Shown here piece after piece: positions 35,970 to 45,219 of a DNA stretch of 64,000 nt (the first letter of the stretch is position 1; each line of letters opens with the position of its first letter). The translations under genes and the position numbers were made by a program. This stretch comes from Luteolibacter ambystomatis (lineage in GTDB: Bacteria > Verrucomicrobiota > Verrucomicrobiia > Verrucomicrobiales > Akkermansiaceae): positions 4,909,754 to 4,973,753 of the forward strand of contig NZ_CP073100.1 in assembly GCF_018137965.1 (NCBI RefSeq). The letters run 5' to 3'. The notes beneath the pieces are model-generated. The model saw nothing but the letters and a program-made list of their open reading frames with translations. It searched no databases and was not told where the DNA came from.

Positions 35970-37327
35970 GAGGCTCCCGAGGATGGGGTGGCGGCCAGCG
36001 CGTCCGCAAGTTCTCTCCATCCCTCCGCATCGGTGGGGCGGGGGAAGCTGCGGGTGAAGGGCTTGCCGTTTCCGCCGCAGCCGATCACCGAACGCAGGCC
36101 GAACCGCCGTGCCGCCTTCGCCAGATCACGGTGACCATCCAATACCAGTGCGAAATCCAAGGGTGCGGGGTGGTTGCCATCGCTGCGCTGGAGGACACCC
36201 GGCAGGTGCTCCGGCGGGCAATGTGGATCCCACCACACGCGTTGGATGCGGTCGTCGTCCGGCAGCGACGGCAGGTGACCGTCGTCCAGCACATCGATGC
36301 GGGCGTCCGGGCGGATTTCCAGAATGCGCTCCAAGGCTGCTACCGATTCCGGCGCATTGGCGGGAAGCGTGGCGACCAGGCGTGTTGGCACGCTGGCCTC
36401 CTTCGAGGGCTCGGTGGGCGATTGCTTGGTGTAGAAACTCAGCGGCCGGGTGCGGTCCACGCGCCAGCGGTCATGGAACCAAAAGACGTCCGTGATGCTG
36501 TCGCGCATCGCCGTCTCCAGATGCGCCATCAGTTCCGTCGTATCGACCTTGTCCGGCAGCGAACGCAACCGCATGACCCAAGTGCCGTCATTGCTGCTGG
36601 AAATCGAAAGCGTCACGATCCGGCTCTTCGCACGCCGGGCGAGAAGGCTTGGCAGCGGGGTGCAGGAGGAAAGGCGGCCGAAGAACGGGCACAGCTCGCC
36701 GTGACCGCCGGCGCGCTGATCGCTCATGACGGTCACCAGACCGCCCTCGCGGATCGTTTTGGCCGGTCCGTTGAAACCATCGTGCTTGCTGAAAACGGAA
36801 GCGCCTTGGGCGGTGCGGCGGTCGACCGTGAGCGCGTCCAGCAGGGGATTTTCCAGCGGGCGGTAGATCGGTCCACCGGAGGTGTAGTTGCCGAGATAGG
36901 AGTGGGCCTGCGCGAGCATCTCCCAGTTCCCCATGTGCGACCACGAAAGCACCGTGCCGAGTCCGGCCGCCGCGCGGTCCGCGAGGTGATGGGCTCCCTC
37001 CACCCGCAGGTAGGGGCCGAGCTCCTCCGGCTCCATCAGGGCGGAGCGCAGGCTGCCGAGCAAGTTCCGCCCGGCGCGGCGGAAGGTGTCCCGCATCAGC
37101 CGCTCGTGATCTTCCGCAGTGGGTTTGTCGGCGGCGGTGGCGATCCGGAGGTTCCGCATCACCAGTTTGCGATGCTTGGAGGAAACCATCCGCACGCCGC
37201 CTGCCAGCACCTCCCCGGCGATGGTGACGACATCCAGCGGGATCTGGCCGAGCACGCCTTCCATCCAGCGGTACAGCGCATACTCCACCCGGTGGGCGAG
37301 GCTGGGGCGCTTGGAAGGCTCGGTCAT
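35966..37327 (-). CDS. LpxL-type lauroyl acyltransferase fused to a heptosyltransferase-like tail
   Basis: This 453-residue protein has residues about 10-310 as a lipid A late acyltransferase domain (LpxL/HtrB family). The HxxxxE catalytic motif lies in SWSHMGNWEMLAQ, with the R-x-LENPLLD and VMSDQRAGGHG segments that follow in the family. After a linker (QSPTEPSKEASVPT), about 130 residues resemble the C-terminal nucleotide-binding half of a GT9 heptosyltransferase (PESVAALERILEIRPDARIDVL, RRFGLRSVIGCGGNGKPFTRS). The fusion would link acylation and glycosylation of lipid A. The tail is only half a GT-B, so it may be non-catalytic. It is the first gene of the coupled operon. Confidence 0.82.
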   Translation of the reverse strand: MTEPSKRPSLAHRVEYALYRWMEGVLGQIPLDVVTIAGEVLAGGVRMVSSKHRKLVMRNLRIATAADKPTAEDHERLMRDTFRRAGRNLLGSLRSALMEPEELGPYLRVEGAHHLADRAAAGLGTVLSWSHMGNWEMLAQAHSYLGNYTSGGPIYRPLENPLLDALTVDRRTAQGASVFSKHDGFNGPAKTIREGGLVTVMSDQRAGGHGELCPFFGRLSSCTPLPSLLARRAKSRIVTLSISSSNDGTWVMRLRSLPDKVDTTELMAHLETAMRDSITDVFWFHDRWRVDRTRPLSFYTKQSPTEPSKEASVPTRLVATLPANAPESVAALERILEIRPDARIDVLDDGHLPSLPDDDRIQRVWWDPHCPPEHLPGVLQRSDGNHPAPLDFALVLDGHRDLAKAARRFGLRSVIGCGGNGKPFTRSFPRPTDAEGWRELADALAATPSSGAS

Positions 37328-37470
37328 GAGCCCGCGATCCTGCCCGCCACCCTCCCACCGGGCAAGCCCATGATGACGGGAGCTCCGGTAGCGGTTCGCG
37401 CGGGATTTTCTTTCCGCCGCCCGTCCCGATCAGGTAGGAACCCCGCGCGGCTTCAACCGCCGCACCGCAA

Positions 37471-37542
37471 GCTCCCGTAGTTCAACGGATAGAACGAGGG
37501 TTTCCTAAACTCTAAATCTGGGTTCGATTCCCGGCGGGAGCA
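37471..37542 (+). tRNA. tRNA-Arg (anticodon CCT)
   Basis: A 72-nt cloverleaf. The acceptor stem GCTCCCG/CGGGAGC is perfect, with discriminator A. The D-arm is GTTC/GAAC, the anticodon stem AGGGT/ACTCT with loop TTCCTAA gives anticodon CCT at 37504-37506, and the T-arm is CTGGG/CCCGG. CCA is not encoded, unlike the two tRNAs in the rRNA operon. Confidence 0.95.
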
Positions 37543-38043
37543 GCTTCTCGGTAAAAAGGAAAGAAGCAGGCTCCGGTGAGGGAGCTTGTTTCCGTGGCTT
37601 CTTCAGAGGCATGTCGGCCAATCCGGGTTTGGTCGGAAGGGAATCGTTTTTGGCGCGCATGGCCGAGCACCGGCGGACGTCAATTTTTGACCAAGCAAAC
37701 GCAGGCAATTTTCAGGTGGACGATTTTTTCAGTGTGTATATACATTCTCCATATTTGTCCAAGTTGAATCAGTCTGTCTCAGGTATCAGTTTCCCCTCGT
37801 CCCCGGCCCCCCAGCCAGTGCTCTCCTTGAATCGGAGCAGCCGGTTTGGAGAGATGGCTGGGAAAGGCCGATGCGTCGGAAGATCGACTCCGCTCTCCGC
37901 ATTCGCGCCAGTGCGAAGGATGCCCACCCATTGCGACGGCAAGGCCCTTCCGCTCCTTGAAGATCCCTCGTTACCGCCGGATCTCTCTCCCTCTCTGTTT
38001 GTTGTAGCAAGAATATTACCATTACCCATCCCAAGTCATTGCC
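37543..38043. other. Gene-free upstream region of the giant repeat protein gene
   Basis: I see no supported gene. A compound hairpin occurs at 37561-37603 (AAGAAGC with GCTTCTT, enclosing GCTCC/GGAGC) just after tRNA-Arg. An AT-rich stretch near 37720-37780 (TTTTTTCAGTGTGTATATAC) may contain the promoter of the following gene, giving a long 5' leader. A longer open frame overlapping the giant gene's start is out of frame and has no family features. Confidence 0.55.
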
Positions 38044-41000
38044 ATGAAACCCCGTCGCCAATTCGCCTTCCTCACCACGTTCGTCTGTGCGCTCTCCGCG
38101 CCGGTCGTCCACGCCGCTGTCGTCAACAAGGCGGCCACCGGCACCAATCTTGCCGCCGCCGCGTCATGGAGCGCCGCTCCGGCCAGCACCGATGACGCTA
38201 CCTGGATCAGCACTTCGCTGACCGGTGCTCAGACGGTGGACTCTCCCGTCACCTGGAACAGCATGAACTTTGCGGCCTCGGGTGTGACCGCCGATGTGAG
38301 CATCACCGGCTCCGCGATCTCGCTTGGCAGCGCGCCCACCACTTCGGGTGACGTCGTCGTCAATAGCAGCGGCAAGAACATCTCCATCGCCAGCGATCTC
38401 GCTCTGACCGGCGGATACGCCGCGGTCCCCACGGTTGGACAGGGCGCCACCAACCGCATGCAGCTCAATGCCGCCTCGGGCACGTTGACGTTGAGCAAGG
38501 TCACCGCGTCCGGATCCGCGACAACGGGCGACGTCAATCTGTGGCTGCGTGGCGCCGGCACCGGCGTCCTCAACGGCGTGCTTGCGGTGGACGGCCAGCT
38601 CGCGAAGGGCGATGCTGGCACATGGACGCTCAATGGCAGCAACACCGCCGCCTGGGTCTTCACCAACAACGGCGCGCTCCTTGCCGGTAACAACGCTGCA
38701 TTCGGCACCGGCACGATTTACCTCGGCTCGGGCGGTGGCAACATGACCCTGGCGTCTTCCAGCAGCACGGCGCGTAGCTTCACCAACGCGCTCGACTTCG
38801 CTCCGGCCAGCGGCGCTTTCACCGGTGTTGCAAATTTCGGCCAAACCACGGGTGGCACCGGCGACCTCGCTTTCTCAGGCAACGTCAACCTCGGTACCGC
38901 CGTGCGCGGCATCGCCACGAATGCGAACACCACCCTCTCTGGCATCGCCTCCGGTGCCGCGGGCGGCCTCACCAAGACGGGCACCGGCTCCCTCACGCTC
39001 ACCGCCGCGAACACCTACACCGGCGCTACCACCGTCAGCACCGGTACCCTGAACCTCAACCAAGGAGGAGGATCCGGTACCATCATCGGATCGCTGACCA
39101 TTTCTTCGGGCGCGACGACGAATATCAATACCGCCAACGGACTGGGCAATGCCCAAAACACCCGCGTTACCGCTATTACGATCAACGGTGGCACGCTGAA
39201 CTTCGCGAACACCGGCAACAACTCCGCCACCTCCATCGGCATCAGCTTCACCGGCGGTACGCTCACGGGCATCGCCAGCAGCAAGTTCGACCTGCGAAAC
39301 AACGGGATTGGCGACACCAACGTCACTACCAACGCCGCGGCCACCACCGCCATCATCAGCGTCCCCACCCTTGGCACCCCCGGTGGCAACACCACCATCA
39401 CCACCGCCAAGGGCACCACTCCCTCCGGCGTCGACCTGCAAATCAGTTCCAATTTCGTCAACGACGCCGGCAGCGGCAGCGCCGTCGGCGGCGCCACGCA
39501 CAACCTGACCAAGGCGGGTGCCGGCACCCTGCTCCTGTCAGGCACGAACACCTACACCGGAGCCACCACCGTCAACGCCGGCACGCTTGTTCTCGATTAC
39601 ACGACGAACAACACGGCCAAGGTTCCCGCGACCAACCTGGTGACCCTCGGCGGCGGCACGCTCCAGTTCACCGCCAATGCTGGCGCGGCCACCTCCCAGA
39701 CCATCAATGGCCTGACCCTTTCCGCTGCCTCCAGCATCGCCCTGAGCACGGCGGCCGGCCAGATACTCACCGCGGACTTCACCGGCACCGGCGCAGGCGT
39801 GATGACGGGCCTTGCGAACGGCCTCAACGTGATCACCACCGGCACCGGCACCGCCCAACTCAAGATCCCCGGCACCACCGCCAACACTCCGTTCCTGCCT
39901 TCCGTCAGCTTTAACTCCACTCTCTTCGCGAGAACGGATGCGAACAACTACGTGCAGGCCGTCAGCACGGCGAACAACACCGCGTCCGACCTGAGCACCT
40001 GGGTCTCCGGTGCCACCACGTATGGCACCACTGGCAGCGCCTTCACCAACTCCGTGGGCAGCGGCGTCGTCATCGATGGCATCGGCTTCAATGATGCCGC
40101 GGCACGCACCGTGACCATCGGCGGCGGCAATACCCTGACCCTCAACCAAGGCATCGTTGTCTCCGGGGCGGTGGGCAACAACGCGTCGCTCATCACCGGA
40201 GGTTCCATCCGGGCCGCCAGCGGCGGCACGCTGACCGTCCTCAACAACGATCTCACGAACAACCTGACCATCGCTTCGATCATCGCCGACAATGGTGGAT
40301 CGGGTCTGTTGAAGACCGGCTCCGGCACGCTGGTGCTCTCGGGTGCGAATACCTACACCGGCGTCACCGCCATCAATGCGGGCACGCTCAGCCTCGGCGC
40401 CATCAAGAATCTCGGCATCGCCAGTCCTCTCGGTGCTCCCACGACGCTGGCAAACGGCACTATCGCGATGGGCTCTGCGACGGTCGCCGGGACGTTGCTC
40501 TACACGGGCACGGGTGATGCGACCGACCGCCCGATCGATCTGGCCGGCCTGACCGGTGGCGCGGTGATCGACCAGTCCGGCTCGGGCCTGCTCAAGTTCA
40601 CCAGCGCGTTCACCGCCACGGGCCTGGGCAGCAAGACCTTGACCCTCCAGGGCTCCACGGCAGGCACCGGTGAAATCTCCGGCGCCATTGTGGACAACTC
40701 CGGCACCAACACCACCTCGGTGACGAAGGCTGGCACCGGCACCTGGACCCTTTCCGGAAACAACACCTACACCGGCGCGACGAACGTCAACGCCGGCACC
40801 TTGGTTGCGGCAGGTTCGGTCGGGGCATTGTCAACCGTCAGCCCGGTGAACCTCGGCTCGGGGACGCTCTCGGTCAGGAATGACGATTTCGGCACCATCT
40901 CCCAAGGCAATAACCTGACGCTCTCGGGCTCGCTCACCACGACCATCAATGTGGGCAACAACGGTGGCGCGACCACCGGCAGCACCATCGCCTTTGGCGC

Positions 41001-44000
41001 ATTGAACAACGGTACGGCCTCCAACGCATTCGTCAGCACCATCAATTTCACCGGTTCCAACGGATATCTTCAAAGCTTCAGCGCCCTGAACCTGCCGGGA
41101 TCGACTGGTAACACAACTACACTGAACCCCACGACGACCTCCGTCACCATCACGGGCAATGTGACCAACCGGCAGACGAGCGGAGGCTTTGACACGCTGA
41201 CGCTCGGCGGCACTTCGACGGGGAATGCCATCAATGGTGTCATCTCCGACTCCGCCATTTATACAGCCGTCGGCGCCGGTGATACCCGCATTACCAAGAC
41301 CGGCACCAGCACTTGGACGCTCGCTGGAGCAAACACCTACCGCGGACCGACCACCATCAACGGCGGCACTCTGGCGGTGACCGGATCCCTCGCCGGGAGC
41401 GCGGTGGCGGTGAACTCGGGTGGCGCGCTGAGCGGCACCGGCACGGTGGGTGGCGCGGTGACCGTGGCCTCCGGCGGCGCCGTGAACCTGATGGATAGCA
41501 CGACGAGCAATCTGACGCTCTCCAGCACCCTGACCCTTGCTGCCAACAGCAACCTGTATTTCGACCTCGGCACCTTTGCCACGGACATGCTGACGACCGG
41601 TGCCATCACCGGTGGGGCAAACGCCATCATCAACCTGCGCCAACTGGCCGGGACCCCGATCAACCCCGGTCTCTACACCCTGGTCAACGGCGCCTCCGGC
41701 AGCACCGTCGGAGCCACTCTGGCGACCACCCGTGCGGGAGGCTATCTCTTCAGCCTCGACACGAGCTTGCCCGGACAGATCAACCTCAATGTCAGCACCT
41801 CCGTCGCCGGACCCGCCACCACCTATTGGAGCGGTGCCACGGATGCCGTGTGGGGAACAGCGGGCAACTGGAATACGGACGCTACCAGCAACGTCAATAC
41901 CGGAGCCGTTCCCGGACTCGGAACGGACGTCACCTTTGCCACCACCACCCCGGTGGCGGGCAACCTCACCACCACGCTCGGTGCGGACTTTGAAATCAAC
42001 AGCCTGACCTTCAGTTCCGGCACCACGGGAGCAACCATCGCCGGCACCAACATGCTGGTGCTGGATGCCACCAACGGCATCACCTCGAACAACACCTCCG
42101 GCACCAATACCATCTCCGCCAAGGTGGGAATGGGCGGCAACCAGACCTGGACGGTTGTCGGCGGCGGCACCCTCGCCATCTCGGGTATCATCAGCGATTT
42201 GAGCGGAGGCTATGCGCTCACCAAGGCCGGATCCGGCATGTTGACGCTCACCGGCGTGAATACCTACACCGGCGGCACCACCGTCAGTGCCGGTACCCTG
42301 CAACTCGGAGATGGCACCACCAACCCGACGATCAATGGCAACTACGCCATCGCATCGGGAAGCACGCTCCGCCTTCTGTATAACACCGCGGGTGGGGCTG
42401 CGCCGACCTGGTCGAAATACACCGGCGCGGGCACGCTCGCTCTCGGATCGGGCAAAACCTTTGACACCAGCTGGGGCACGGTCGCCCTTGGCTCGGCCTT
42501 TACCGGCACGCTGCAGGTTGAACAAGGCCGTGTCATCACGGATCCTGCGGCCGGTGGCGGCCTGGGAGGCACGACCAGCGTTGTCGTGACAAACGGCGGC
42601 CACTTGGGCATGTGGCAAGGTGGAACCTTCAGCCAAAACTTCACCATCGCCGGCGTCGGTTACGGCGAAGGCGGCGGATTCAACGGTGCATTGCGCCTTG
42701 GAAACTCGGGCATCACCACGACTCTGAATGGCTCCGTCACACTGGCCGGAAACACCACCTTGGTCGCAGCGACCGGAGGATTCGGTGTGATCAACGGCAA
42801 CATCGGTGAATCGACCGCCTCCGGCCTGACCATCGGCGACGGATCGGGCGTTGCCGGAACCTTTATCCTCAGCGGCACCAATAGTTACACGGGTGCGACG
42901 ACAGTGAATCTGGGCATGCTGGCACTCACCAAACGGGCGGCGCTCTACAATGGCACGACAGCCTCTTGGACGGCTGCCAACCTGAACGTCGCCTCCGGGG
43001 CGACCGCCGCCTTCAATGTCGGCGGAGCGAACGAGTTCACCTCGGCGGACATCGATACCCTCAAGGGCCTCAGCAACGTAGGAGCCGCCACGGCCACCCA
43101 GGGCTTCAAGAACGGTTCGATCCTCGGCCTCGATACCACCAACGCCGGCGGCAATTTCACCTACGCCACCCCGATCACGAATCACGTCGGCACGGTGACC
43201 GATACGCTCGGACTCAACAAACTCGGCACGGGGAACCTCACGCTCACCGGCGTGAACACCTATACCGGCACGACGGCCGTCAATGGTGGCACGCTGGTCA
43301 TCGGAGGTTCGGGCTCGTTGAACTCGGGAGCCTATGCCGGTGCCATCACCATCGCTTCGGGTGCGACATTCAACCACGCCTCCTCCGCCGCACAAACGCT
43401 CTCCGGCGGCATCTCCGGTGCTGGAGCTCTGACCAAGACCGGCGCGGGTACGCTCACGTTCAGCACCCAGAAGACCTACACCGGTGGCACGATGGTCAGC
43501 CAAGGCATCCTTGACATCACAGGCGGCGGCGGTGCCAACGGTGCCATCCGCGGCGTCGCGACCGTCAGCGCTGGGGCCACACTGCGTCTGAGCACCGGCG
43601 ATGCGACCGGATACGACGGGACCACCCGCCTGAGCACCCTCAACCTCGTGGGCTCCACGCTCAACGTCAACACGGCGGCCAACCAGACGCTGGGCAGTGC
43701 CACTGTCAATATGACCGGCGCGAGCATCACCGGCATCGCGGGCTCGAACCTCGACTTCTTCGCGGGTGCCTCGACTCTGAACAGCCTCGCCTCGTCCACG
43801 ACCTCCACCATTAGTGGCACCACCCTCGCTCCATTGCGCCAGGGCAACACCACCTTCACCATCGCGCCAGGCACGACGGCCTCCGGCATCGACTTGGACA
43901 TCCAGGGGATCATTAGAACCTCGCCTTCCGGCGATGCGGCCACCGCCGTGCTGACGATCACCGGCGGTGGCACGGTCGCCTTCTCCGGCACCAACACCAT

Positions 44001-45066
44001 CACCGGCAGCGCCACCCGATCCCTCGCCGTGACCGGCACCGGAACCACTCTGATGGTCGGCAATGGTGGCACCGCCGGCACGCTGGGCACGCTGAATGTT
44101 ACGAACAACGCGACGCTGACCTTCAACCGTTCCGACGCGGCCGGGAGCTTCTCCAACATCATCTCCGGAACCGGTCAGGTGAAACAGAGCGGCACCGGCA
44201 CCACCACGCTGACGGGTGTGAACACCTACACCGGCACCACCAGCGTCACTGGTGGCACGCTTATCGTCACCGGCTCCACGGTGGCGGCGAGTGCGGTGAA
44301 TGTCGCCATCGGTGCCACCCTCGGTGGCACCGGCACCGTTGCTGGCACGGTGACCTCCGCGGGCACGATCGCCCCGGGAACCACCGGCACCGGCACGCTC
44401 AATACCGGCGCCGTCACCCTGACCGGCACCTATGCCTGCCAGTTGGACGGAGCGAACAGCGACAAGCTGGTGTCCTCCGGCAGCCTGACCCTCACCGGTG
44501 CCACGCTGGCGATCTCCACGATCACCACGCCGACCGCGCCGAGCTACGTGATCGCCACCTTCACCGGTGCCACTCCGACGTTCACCACCGTGACTGGCAT
44601 TCCGTCCGGCTACAGCCTGGACACCAGCACTGCGGGACAGATCAAGCTGACGAATTCGCCGTTCATCGCCTGGGCCGGTTCGCAGGGGCTGACCGCCGCC
44701 AACAATGGCGTGCTCCAGGACCCGGATCACGACGGTGTCTACAACCTGCTTGAATACGTGTTGGGGGGCAATCCGCTCACCTCGTCGCAGTCGGAGCTGC
44801 CGGTGCAGCAGCTGGATACCAACATGCTGCACTTCTACTTCCTGCGCAGCAAGCAGTCGAAGCAGGACACCAACGTGACCGTCCAGTGGGGAACCAACCT
44901 CGGCACCTGGACGGACATCGTCATTCCGGACGCCGATCCGAACGATGGCGTGGTCCAGATCGACGCGACCAACCCGGTCTTTGACAGCATCACGGTGAAT
45001 ATTCCGCGGAGCAACGCTGTGAACGGCAAGCTCTTCGTCCGCCTCAAGGCGACTCCGAAACCCTGA
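38044..45066 (+). CDS. Giant secreted protein with autotransporter-associated beta-strand repeats
   Basis: This 2340-residue exported protein has a signal peptide ending near APVVHAA. A very long Gly/Thr/Ala/Asn-rich beta-helix follows. I count ten recognisable copies of the PATR-type motif (NTYTG-TTV-GTL, e.g. ANTYTGATTVSTGTL), preceded by L-K-G-G-LTL segments. No C-terminal beta-barrel autotransporter domain is present. The end is a compact module instead: a calcium-like segment DPDHDGVYNLLEYVLGG and a beta domain with VQWGTNLGTWTDIVIP and AVNGKLFVRLKA. It is likely displayed at or released from the cell surface, for adhesion or polysaccharide interaction. A bidirectional terminator follows. 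Confidence 0.9.
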   Translation: MKPRRQFAFLTTFVCALSAPVVHAAVVNKAATGTNLAAAASWSAAPASTDDATWISTSLTGAQTVDSPVTWNSMNFAASGVTADVSITGSAISLGSAPTTSGDVVVNSSGKNISIASDLALTGGYAAVPTVGQGATNRMQLNAASGTLTLSKVTASGSATTGDVNLWLRGAGTGVLNGVLAVDGQLAKGDAGTWTLNGSNTAAWVFTNNGALLAGNNAAFGTGTIYLGSGGGNMTLASSSSTARSFTNALDFAPASGAFTGVANFGQTTGGTGDLAFSGNVNLGTAVRGIATNANTTLSGIASGAAGGLTKTGTGSLTLTAANTYTGATTVSTGTLNLNQGGGSGTIIGSLTISSGATTNINTANGLGNAQNTRVTAITINGGTLNFANTGNNSATSIGISFTGGTLTGIASSKFDLRNNGIGDTNVTTNAAATTAIISVPTLGTPGGNTTITTAKGTTPSGVDLQISSNFVNDAGSGSAVGGATHNLTKAGAGTLLLSGTNTYTGATTVNAGTLVLDYTTNNTAKVPATNLVTLGGGTLQFTANAGAATSQTINGLTLSAASSIALSTAAGQILTADFTGTGAGVMTGLANGLNVITTGTGTAQLKIPGTTANTPFLPSVSFNSTLFARTDANNYVQAVSTANNTASDLSTWVSGATTYGTTGSAFTNSVGSGVVIDGIGFNDAAARTVTIGGGNTLTLNQGIVVSGAVGNNASLITGGSIRAASGGTLTVLNNDLTNNLTIASIIADNGGSGLLKTGSGTLVLSGANTYTGVTAINAGTLSLGAIKNLGIASPLGAPTTLANGTIAMGSATVAGTLLYTGTGDATDRPIDLAGLTGGAVIDQSGSGLLKFTSAFTATGLGSKTLTLQGSTAGTGEISGAIVDNSGTNTTSVTKAGTGTWTLSGNNTYTGATNVNAGTLVAAGSVGALSTVSPVNLGSGTLSVRNDDFGTISQGNNLTLSGSLTTTINVGNNGGATTGSTIAFGALNNGTASNAFVSTINFTGSNGYLQSFSALNLPGSTGNTTTLNPTTTSVTITGNVTNRQTSGGFDTLTLGGTSTGNAINGVISDSAIYTAVGAGDTRITKTGTSTWTLAGANTYRGPTTINGGTLAVTGSLAGSAVAVNSGGALSGTGTVGGAVTVASGGAVNLMDSTTSNLTLSSTLTLAANSNLYFDLGTFATDMLTTGAITGGANAIINLRQLAGTPINPGLYTLVNGASGSTVGATLATTRAGGYLFSLDTSLPGQINLNVSTSVAGPATTYWSGATDAVWGTAGNWNTDATSNVNTGAVPGLGTDVTFATTTPVAGNLTTTLGADFEINSLTFSSGTTGATIAGTNMLVLDATNGITSNNTSGTNTISAKVGMGGNQTWTVVGGGTLAISGIISDLSGGYALTKAGSGMLTLTGVNTYTGGTTVSAGTLQLGDGTTNPTINGNYAIASGSTLRLLYNTAGGAAPTWSKYTGAGTLALGSGKTFDTSWGTVALGSAFTGTLQVEQGRVITDPAAGGGLGGTTSVVVTNGGHLGMWQGGTFSQNFTIAGVGYGEGGGFNGALRLGNSGITTTLNGSVTLAGNTTLVAATGGFGVINGNIGESTASGLTIGDGSGVAGTFILSGTNSYTGATTVNLGMLALTKRAALYNGTTASWTAANLNVASGATAAFNVGGANEFTSADIDTLKGLSNVGAATATQGFKNGSILGLDTTNAGGNFTYATPITNHVGTVTDTLGLNKLGTGNLTLTGVNTYTGTTAVNGGTLVIGGSGSLNSGAYAGAITIASGATFNHASSAAQTLSGGISGAGALTKTGAGTLTFSTQKTYTGGTMVSQGILDITGGGGANGAIRGVATVSAGATLRLSTGDATGYDGTTRLSTLNLVGSTLNVNTAANQTLGSATVNMTGASITGIAGSNLDFFAGASTLNSLASSTTSTISGTTLAPLRQGNTTFTIAPGTTASGIDLDIQGIIRTSPSGDAATAVLTITGGGTVAFSGTNTITGSATRSLAVTGTGTTLMVGNGGTAGTLGTLNVTNNATLTFNRSDAAGSFSNIISGTGQVKQSGTGTTTLTGVNTYTGTTSVTGGTLIVTGSTVAASAVNVAIGATLGGTGTVAGTVTSAGTIAPGTTGTGTLNTGAVTLTGTYACQLDGANSDKLVSSGSLTLTGATLAISTITTPTAPSYVIATFTGATPTFTTVTGIPSGYSLDTSTAGQIKLTNSPFIAWAGSQGLTAANNGVLQDPDHDGVYNLLEYVLGGNPLTSSQSELPVQQLDTNMLHFYFLRSKQSKQDTNVTVQWGTNLGTWTDIVIPDADPNDGVVQIDATNPVFDSITVNIPRSNAVNGKLFVRLKATPKP

Positions 45067-45133
45067 ACCGCATAACCCGGACTTTCCTGCCGTCTCCGGC
45101 AGTCATTTTCCGGGTAGATGCAATGACATGAAA

Positions 45134-45160
45134 GCCCGATCCGGATTTTCCGGATCGGGC
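45134..45160. terminator. Bidirectional terminator
   Basis: A perfect 12-bp stem, GCCCGATCCGGA (45134-45145) and TCCGGATCGGGC (45149-45160), with a 3-nt loop. TCTTTC follows on the plus strand and TTTC on the minus strand. It separates the convergent giant repeat gene and the GH2 gene. Confidence 0.9.
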
Positions 45161-45219
45161 TCTTTCGTTAGCGATTGCTCAACCTGGTTCCGTGAAAGGA
45201 CGGATGGTTCGGCGGAGGC

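Noticed and set aside
36131-37480. A 449-residue plus-strand open frame opposite the LpxL-like gene
   Set aside because: Shadow of the acyltransferase gene; no motif, and it runs through the tRNA-Arg start.
37611-38195. A 194-residue plus-strand open frame after tRNA-Arg
   Set aside because: Overlaps the start of the giant repeat gene in another frame; composition is atypical and no domain is seen.
40831-44832. A 1333-residue open frame on the minus strand inside the giant repeat gene
   Set aside because: It is antisense to a clear secreted repeat protein. Its Gly/Arg/Ala-rich, repeat-like sequence is the mirror of the GC-rich coding repeat; there is no family feature and no independent start context.
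38044-45066. Possible CRISPR or tandem DNA repeat array
   Set aside because: The repeated pattern is in the protein (PATR motifs); there are no identical direct repeats with spacers and no cas genes.
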